Positions 6,226 to 10,541 of a DNA stretch of 10,541 nt are shown piece after piece; position 1 is the first letter of the stretch; each line of letters opens with the position of its first letter. The notes under the pieces were generated by a model. It was not told the DNA's origin and ran no database searches. It was given only the letters and a program-made list of their open reading frames with translations. The DNA is taken from contig JBBDWN010000191.1 in assembly GCA_040902855.1 (NCBI GenBank), positions 1-10,541 of the forward strand, given 5' to 3'. A program made the position numbers and the translations under genes. This DNA comes from DATHWB01 sp040902855. GTDB taxonomy: Bacteria; Actinomycetota; Acidimicrobiia; Spongiisociales; ZC4RG35.

Positions 6226-6990
6226 TCACGGGTCGCGTACCTCAAGGCCGACGATGCCGAGAACCAACCCCGCCATGGTCCAACCTGCGATCACGACCAA
6301 TGCCTGGCCGAACCCCATCCCGATGGTGGGTGCGAACGGCCCTCCCGCTGCGACCAGGTCGGTGAAGAGCCTGTTGGATGCGATGGAGAGCGACACCTCG
6401 GCCCACGGATCCCAGATGGAAAGAATGCCGTCGAAGACGGAAAACCCGAGTGCCGCCCCGATGGCAAGGCCCATATTGCGAAAGAGCGCAACCAATCCGA
6501 GTCCCAGTCCCACCCAAGTGGCCTGAGTGAGGAGCGTCTTCCACGCCACCCCAACCCACTCAGTTGCGCCAGGACCACCCTGACCCTCGGCCAACACAGC
6601 GACCACGGCACTCCATGCGGCGATCCCAACCGCCATTGCGCCAGCCGACGCCACAGTTGTGACCACCAGCTTGGCGATGAGATGCATCCACCGTCGGGAC
6701 TCACGAGTCAGCGAGGACGCCCACACCGATGTCGACGCTTCTCCAGCCAACAGCACTGCGGCGAACACGAGGGGAAACCAGGTCTGTCCGATGGCCTGGG
6801 ATGCGCCGAGTAGGTAGGCATCGGGCTTCGTGATCGCCGCAACACCCTGGAACTCCTCGGGGGAGACGTTCGGAAGCACCGTGAAGACGAAGGCCAAACC
6901 GGCCAGCAGCACGACCAGGATGGCGGTCATCACCCACCACAACTTGCGGCCTGCAACCTTGACGATCTCGGCGCGAATCAGGCCGATCAT
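6226..6990 (-). CDS. ABC-2 type transporter permease
   Basis: This 254-residue integral membrane protein would pair with the ATPase at 6987-7877 to form an export-type ABC transporter. Hydrophobic segments are visible at about 17-39, 68-86, 104-134, 152-172, 174-192 and 222-248, the six-helix layout of the ABC-2 family. The stretch GEASTSVWASSLTRESRR (83-100) followed by an AK (106-107) is typical of the second helix and cytoplasmic loop of such permeases (E.....T......T...SR.....AK). The N-terminus starts with a short amphipathic helix (IRAEIVKVAGRK), also usual. Its ATG overlaps the ATPase stop (ATGA), with GGAGG four bases upstream, so the two genes are translationally coupled. The substrate cannot be inferred; relatives export antibiotics, lipids or peptides. 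No regulator or resistance gene is adjacent. Confidence 0.82.
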   Translation of the reverse strand: MIGLIRAEIVKVAGRKLWWVMTAILVVLLAGLAFVFTVLPNVSPEEFQGVAAITKPDAYLLGASQAIGQTWFPLVFAAVLLAGEASTSVWASSLTRESRRWMHLIAKLVVTTVASAGAMAVGIAAWSAVVAVLAEGQGGPGATEWVGVAWKTLLTQATWVGLGLGLVALFRNMGLAIGAALGFSVFDGILSIWDPWAEVSLSIASNRLFTDLVAAGGPFAPTIGMGFGQALVVIAGWTMAGLVLGIVGLEVRDP

Positions 6991-7877
6991 CGCGCCTCCG
7001 TGATATCCAGGAAAAGCCGTTCGAGCGTCGTACGAGCCGATCTCAACTCCTCAGGGAAAAGGCCAGCCTCAGCCAGCAACCGGCTGATCGTCGAACCCGC
7101 AGCGCCTGTCACGAGGACATTGCCATCGTCTGCGGCCGCCTCCGGACCAGCTGCGACGAGTACCTCGACTGCCCGCTCGGGACCGTCCACCGTCACCCGA
7201 TGACGGTCCCCTTCGCCGAGCAACTCCCGCAAGGAACCTGCTGTCACCAACTTGCCCCGGTCGAGAACGATCACGTGATCGGCGAGCGACTCGACGTCCG
7301 CCAAATCATGGCTCGACACGATCACGGTCTTACCCGACTCGTCGACCAGGGACCGCAGTGTCGCCTTCAGCGTGACCTGACCGGCCGGGTCGAGTCCGTC
7401 CAACGGCTCGTCGAGGATCAGAATTTCCGGATCGCCGAGCAGGGCGATGGCGAGGGCAAGCCGCTGGCGCATGCCCTTCGAGAAACCCGACACCGGGCGG
7501 TGTTCGTCGCCGGCCAACCCCACGAACTCGAGGAGCTCATCAATCCGCTCACCACCCCGGCCCAAAGTCAGCGCGGCAACCCGCATGTTCTCGACCGCGT
7601 CGAGCGTGCGGTGCAACCCCGGCTCTTCGACGACGGCTCCGATCCGTTTCACGAGGCGCGGGAGTTCGGTTCTGACCGATTCCCCCATCACCTCGATTCG
7701 ACCCTGTTCGGGGCGGGTGAGTCCGAGGATCGCCCGGAACGTGGTGGTCTTGCCGGCACCGTTGGGTCCGAGGACTCCGGTGAGGAGCCCGGCGGGGAAC
7801 TGCAAGGTCGCGTCGTCGAGCGCCACCACCCGGCCATACGTCTTCCGCACCGCATGGAGTTCGATCGCCATTTCCAT
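6987..7877 (-). CDS. ABC transporter ATP-binding protein (ABC-2 exporter type)
   Basis: This cytoplasmic ATPase of 296 residues powers the permease encoded immediately downstream. Motifs in order are Walker A GPNGAGKTT 37-45, a Q-loop region in which the usual Gln is replaced in AVVEEPGL 81-88 (a variant I know from BcrA-like and lantibiotic-immunity ATPases), signature FSKGMRQRL 132-140, Walker B ILILDEP 152-158, D-loop GLD 161-163 and switch His190. About 80 residues follow the ATPase core and form a C-terminal domain of unclear role, common in this group. The start is ATG 7877; ATG 7871 is an alternative two codons in. Neither has a clear Shine-Dalgarno. A TACTGT lies about 8 nt before the first ATG, so a leaderless or near-leaderless transcript is possible. 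All catalytic residues are present. Confidence 0.88.
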   Translation of the reverse strand: MEMAIELHAVRKTYGRVVALDDATLQFPAGLLTGVLGPNGAGKTTTFRAILGLTRPEQGRIEVMGESVRTELPRLVKRIGAVVEEPGLHRTLDAVENMRVAALTLGRGGERIDELLEFVGLAGDEHRPVSGFSKGMRQRLALAIALLGDPEILILDEPLDGLDPAGQVTLKATLRSLVDESGKTVIVSSHDLADVESLADHVIVLDRGKLVTAGSLRELLGEGDRHRVTVDGPERAVEVLVAAGPEAAADDGNVLVTGAAGSTISRLLAEAGLFPEELRSARTTLERLFLDITEAR

Positions 7878-8063
7878 CGGCTGTCACAGTAGGGCGCGGT
7901 CCGGCCACCGTCGCCCCTCATGAGACGGATCTCTCCCTCCGCTCGGAGGCTGATTGGCCTTCAGAACGGGCGCCGCGAAGCCGTGTTCCTTGGCACCTTC
8001 CCGGGGCTCGATGGTCCCCACGGTTCAGCCTTTTGAGTGGCGCCGGCCGAACCCTGGGCTGTA

Positions 8064-8082
8064 GGGGCCCTCCAGGGGCCCC
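8064..8082 (-). terminator. Candidate clpC 3'-end hairpin
   Basis: GGGGCCC (8064-8070) pairs with GGGCCCC (8076-8082) around the loop TCCAG, a perfect 7-bp stem. The same core and loop occur at 6175-6191. It lies 32 nt past the clpC stop with no T-run after it. A terminator or 3'-end stabilising role is inferred from position only. Confidence 0.4.
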
Positions 8083-8107
8083 GTGAACCCTGGGTTCCCC
8101 GGGCCCT
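8076..8107 (-). repeat. Dispersed 32-nt GGGCCC-rich palindromic repeat, copy B
   Basis: This is the partner of 6150-6181 with one mismatch in 32. In the direction of clpC transcription it begins six bases after the TAA stop, preceded by GAAAGGGCC. The copy after the Qng1-like gene is also preceded by GAAAGGGCC when read in that gene's own direction. The element thus has the same relation to the upstream gene in both places. Confidence 0.8.
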
Positions 8108-8113
8108 TTCGGG

Positions 8114-10541
8114 TTACTCGGACTCGAGGACTTCCACCGGGGGTGGGGCGTCGGGGGCCTCGAAAGCCTCGAATGTGAGCTCTTCGGCTTCGGTGTCGAG
8201 GCCGACGAGGATCGTCGCACCGGCCCGGAACTCGTTGAGCAGCACCTTCTCGGACAACGGGTCCTCCAACAAGCGCTGGATCGAGCGTCGGAGGGGTCGA
8301 GCCCCCAACTCCGGATCGTATCCGCGGGTGCCGAGGAAGCCCTTGGCGTCGTCCGTCAGGACCAGATCGAGACCCTGGGCCGCAAGCTGGTTCTTGACCC
8401 GAACCAGCATGAAGTCGACGATCTCCTTGACCTCTTCGAGCGTGAGCTCGTGGAAGACGATGGTGTCGTCGATCCGGTTCAGGAACTCGGGCCGGAAGTG
8501 CTTCTTGAGCTCGTCCTGGACCTTGGCGCGCATCTTCTCGTAGGTATCCCGGGCGTCATCGTGATGGAACCCGATCGCCGACTTGCGGATGTCACGAGTC
8601 CCCAGGTTCGACGTCATGATGATGACCGTGTTCTTGAAGTCGACCGTGCGCCCCTGGGCGTCAGTCAGACGTCCATCCTCCAGGATCTGGAGAAGCGTGT
8701 TGAAGACATCCGGGTGGGCTTTCTCGATCTCGTCGAAGAGCACCACGGAGAACGGCTTGCGCCTGACGGCCTCGGTGAGCTGACCACCTTCGTCGTATCC
8801 CACGTATCCCGGCGGCGAGCCGATGAGACGGCTGACGGTGTGCTTCTCCATGTACTCGGACATGTCGAGCTGGATGAGGGCCGACTCCTCGCCGAACAGG
8901 AATTCGGCGAGCGCCTTGGCGGTCTCGGTCTTACCGACACCTGACGGACCCAGGAAGATGAAGGAGCCGGAAGGACGCTTCGGGTCCTTCAGGCCTGCCC
9001 TCGTGCGTCGAATCGCCTTGGAAACGGCCACGATCGCGTCCTGCTGCCCGACGATGCGCTTGTGGAGTTCTTCCTCCATGCGGACGAGACGGGCAGTCTC
9101 CTCCTCGGTCATGCGCTGCACCGGGATTCCGGTCCACTGAGCGAGCACCTGAGCGATCTCGTCCTCGTCGATGACCCAGCCAGTCGACTCGCCCGACTCC
9201 TGAAGCCGGTGTTCGATCTCGGTGCGCTCACCGACGAGAGACCGCTCCTGGTCGCGTAACTGGGCGGCCCGTTCGTACTGCTGGGCCGAGACTGCATCCG
9301 CCTTCTCGGAACGCACCTGAGTGAGCTTCTTGTCGAGGTCTTCGAACTCGGGATTGTTCGCAGAGCGACTGATCCGCATGCGGGAGCCTGCCTCGTCGAT
9401 GAGGTCGATCGCCTTGTCGGGGAGGAAACGATCCGACAGGTACCGATCAGCGAGGTTGGCCGCGGTGACAAGGGCCTGGTCGGTGAATCGCACACTGTGG
9501 TGGCTCTCGTAACGATCCTTGAGACCGAGCAGGATCTGCACGGTTTCCCCGACGCTCGGCTCTTCGACCTTGACCGGCTGAAAACGTCGTTCCAAGGCCG
9601 AGTCCTTCTCGAGATACTTGCGGTATTCCTCGAGCGTCGTCGCTCCGATCGTCTGCAACTCTCCGCGAGCGAGCATCGGCTTGAGGATCGAGGCGGCGTC
9701 GATTGCGCCCTCCGCGGCACCGGCACCGACGAGAGTGTGGATCTCGTCGATGAAGATGATGATGTCCCCGCGCTGCTTGATCTCCTTCAGCACCTTCTTG
9801 AGCCGTTCCTCGAAGTCGCCGCGGTAGCGGGAGCCGGCCACGAGGGCGCCGAGGTCGAGGGTGTAGAGCTTCTTGTTCGCCAGCGTCTCGGGCACTTCGC
9901 CGGAGATGATCTGCTGGGCGAGACCTTCGACGATCGCTGTCTTGCCGACTCCGGGCTCGCCGATCAGGACCGGGTTGTTCTTCGTCCGGCGAGAGAGGAT
10001 CTGCATGACCCGCTCGATCTCCTTGGCGCGGCCGATGACCGGGTCGAGTTTCCGATCTCGGGCAGCCTGGGTCAGGTTGCGTCCGAACTGATCGAGGACG
10101 GTCGAACCCTGGGTCGACTCACCGCTGGACGAACCGCCCCGCATCGAAGACGAAGACGAGCCCGAGGATGCCGCCTCCTCCGAGGAGCCGGAGCCGGAGA
10201 GAAGCTGGATCACCGTCTGGCGAACCTTTTGCAATTCCGCCCCGAGCTTCTGGAGCACCTGGGCGGCGACGCCCTCACCCTCACGGATGAGACCGAGCAG
10301 GATGTGCTCTGTGCCGATGTAGTTGTGACCGAGTTGGAGTGCTTCGCGCAGGCTCAGTTCCAACACCTTCTTGGCGCGGGGGGTGAAGGGAATGTGGCCG
10401 GTTGGTGCTTGCTGGCCCTGACCGATGATCTCGACGACCTGCTCGCGTACCGCATTGAGGCTGATACCGAGGCTTTCGAGGGCTTTGGCCGCGATGCCTT
10501 CACCCTCGTTGAGGAGACCGAGCAGGATGTGCTCGGTGCCG
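8114..10541 (-). CDS. clpC: ATP-dependent unfoldase ClpC (5' end outside window)
   Basis: ClpC is a hexameric AAA+ unfoldase that feeds proteins to the ClpP peptidase. The frame is open to the window edge, giving 808 visible residues; by comparison with known ClpC about 28 N-terminal residues are missing. Order: double Clp N-domain repeats, each with GTEHILLGL; a Ser/Gly-rich linker (10100-10195); D1 with Walker A GEPGVGKT (9938-9961) and Walker B IIIFIDEIH (9737-9763); the middle UVR-like segment containing QQYERAAQLRDQE; D2 with Walker A GPSGVGKT (8927-8950) and Walker B VVLFDEIEK (8720-8746); an IGF tripeptide (8567-8575), the ClpP-docking motif of this family; the D2 small domain with the GARPLRR motif; and an acidic tail. 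The UVR-like segment and IGF separate it from ClpB. A GTG at 10366 is internal Val, not the start. All ATPase motifs are intact. Confidence 0.96.
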   Translation of the reverse strand, partial: GTEHILLGLLNEGEGIAAKALESLGISLNAVREQVVEIIGQGQQAPTGHIPFTPRAKKVLELSLREALQLGHNYIGTEHILLGLIREGEGVAAQVLQKLGAELQKVRQTVIQLLSGSGSSEEAASSGSSSSSMRGGSSSGESTQGSTVLDQFGRNLTQAARDRKLDPVIGRAKEIERVMQILSRRTKNNPVLIGEPGVGKTAIVEGLAQQIISGEVPETLANKKLYTLDLGALVAGSRYRGDFEERLKKVLKEIKQRGDIIIFIDEIHTLVGAGAAEGAIDAASILKPMLARGELQTIGATTLEEYRKYLEKDSALERRFQPVKVEEPSVGETVQILLGLKDRYESHHSVRFTDQALVTAANLADRYLSDRFLPDKAIDLIDEAGSRMRISRSANNPEFEDLDKKLTQVRSEKADAVSAQQYERAAQLRDQERSLVGERTEIEHRLQESGESTGWVIDEDEIAQVLAQWTGIPVQRMTEEETARLVRMEEELHKRIVGQQDAIVAVSKAIRRTRAGLKDPKRPSGSFIFLGPSGVGKTETAKALAEFLFGEESALIQLDMSEYMEKHTVSRLIGSPPGYVGYDEGGQLTEAVRRKPFSVVLFDEIEKAHPDVFNTLLQILEDGRLTDAQGRTVDFKNTVIIMTSNLGTRDIRKSAIGFHHDDARDTYEKMRAKVQDELKKHFRPEFLNRIDDTIVFHELTLEEVKEIVDFMLVRVKNQLAAQGLDLVLTDDAKGFLGTRGYDPELGARPLRRSIQRLLEDPLSEKVLLNEFRAGATILVGLDTEAEELTFEAFEAPDAPPPVEVLESE

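Larger units (their letters stand above)
8049..8107. repeat. Imperfect tandem pair of a 36-nt GGGCCC-containing unit
   Basis: GAACCCTGGG occurs at 8049-8058 and again at 8085-8094, and GGGCCC follows 16 nt after the start of each copy (8065 and 8101). The offset is 36 nt in both cases. The same 16-nt internal spacing is seen in the copy beside the Qng1-like gene (6159 and 6175). It lies directly downstream of clpC. Confidence 0.65.
7878..8113. other. Intergenic region between clpC and the ABC exporter cassette
   Basis: I see no gene in these 236 bp. The part nearest clpC (8049-8107) is filled by GGGCCC-rich repeats listed separately. The remainder should hold the promoter for the exporter cassette; only a weak TACTGT -10-like hexamer at 7885-7890 (minus strand) is visible, without a good -35. 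A short hairpin CCTCC-GCTC-GGAGG occurs at 7936-7949 (the pairing can also extend inward as CCTCCG/CGGAGG). Confidence 0.6.

Noticed and set aside
5698..6813. Plus-strand open frame of 371 codons running through the Qng1-like gene, the repeat and the ABC-2 permease
   Set aside because: It crosses two real genes and the hairpin region, and the product is Pro/Arg/Cys/His-rich low-information sequence.
8049..8107. CRISPR array
   Set aside because: The repeats are only two imperfect units with a GC-rich palindromic core and no distinct spacers, and no cas gene is present.
8114..10366. clpC starting at the GTG at 10366
   Set aside because: The frame continues upstream to the window edge with clear Clp N-domain sequence (GTEHILLGL), so this GTG is an internal valine.

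Overview
The window is GC-rich, gene-dense bacterial DNA that reads like an actinobacterial chromosome. The evidence is a ClpC-type unfoldase with an actinobacterial look, GTG and TTG starts, short overlaps between genes, and a lipoprotein-anchored binding protein. I cannot place it more finely; an acidimicrobial-type actinobacterium is a guess. I see no mobile element, phage gene, tRNA, rRNA or CRISPR array.

Layout. Positions 10-5103 (minus strand) hold a four-gene operon for a BMP-family, nucleoside-type ABC importer. Read in the direction of transcription it encodes the substrate-binding lipoprotein (4081-5103), a double-NBD ATPase (2390-3916) and two permeases (1302-2393 and 10-1305). The last three genes are joined by 4-nt stop/start overlaps. 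A 164-nt gap with strong hairpins separates the lipoprotein gene from the ATPase gene. Across a 95-bp divergent intergenic region, 5199-6134 (plus strand) encodes a protein I recognise as a relative of the queuosine-salvage family (DUF2419/Q_salvage, Qng1), an N-glycosidase acting on queuosine 5'-phosphate. This gene converges on a two-gene ABC exporter-type cassette on the minus strand: ATPase 6987-7877 and ABC-2 permease 6226-6990. Upstream of that, 8114 to the window edge is clpC, lacking only its first ~28 codons.

How the parts fit. The four importer genes form a complete system: lipoprotein receptor, heterodimeric membrane channel and asymmetric ATPase. Families of this type take up nucleosides. 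The divergent Qng1-like gene would break a glycosidic bond in a (modified) nucleotide, so the pair may form an uptake-and-cleavage salvage module. This link is inferred from gene order only. The exporter cassette and clpC look unrelated to it.

Non-coding structure. The 3' ends of the Qng1-like gene and of clpC share an almost identical 32-nt interrupted palindrome, each copy next to a GGGCCC-TCCAG-GGGCCC hairpin. This is a small dispersed GGGCCC-rich repeat family with the position of terminator or mRNA-end elements. The leader of the lipoprotein gene carries a strong hairpin followed by a perfect Shine-Dalgarno sequence and a TTG start.
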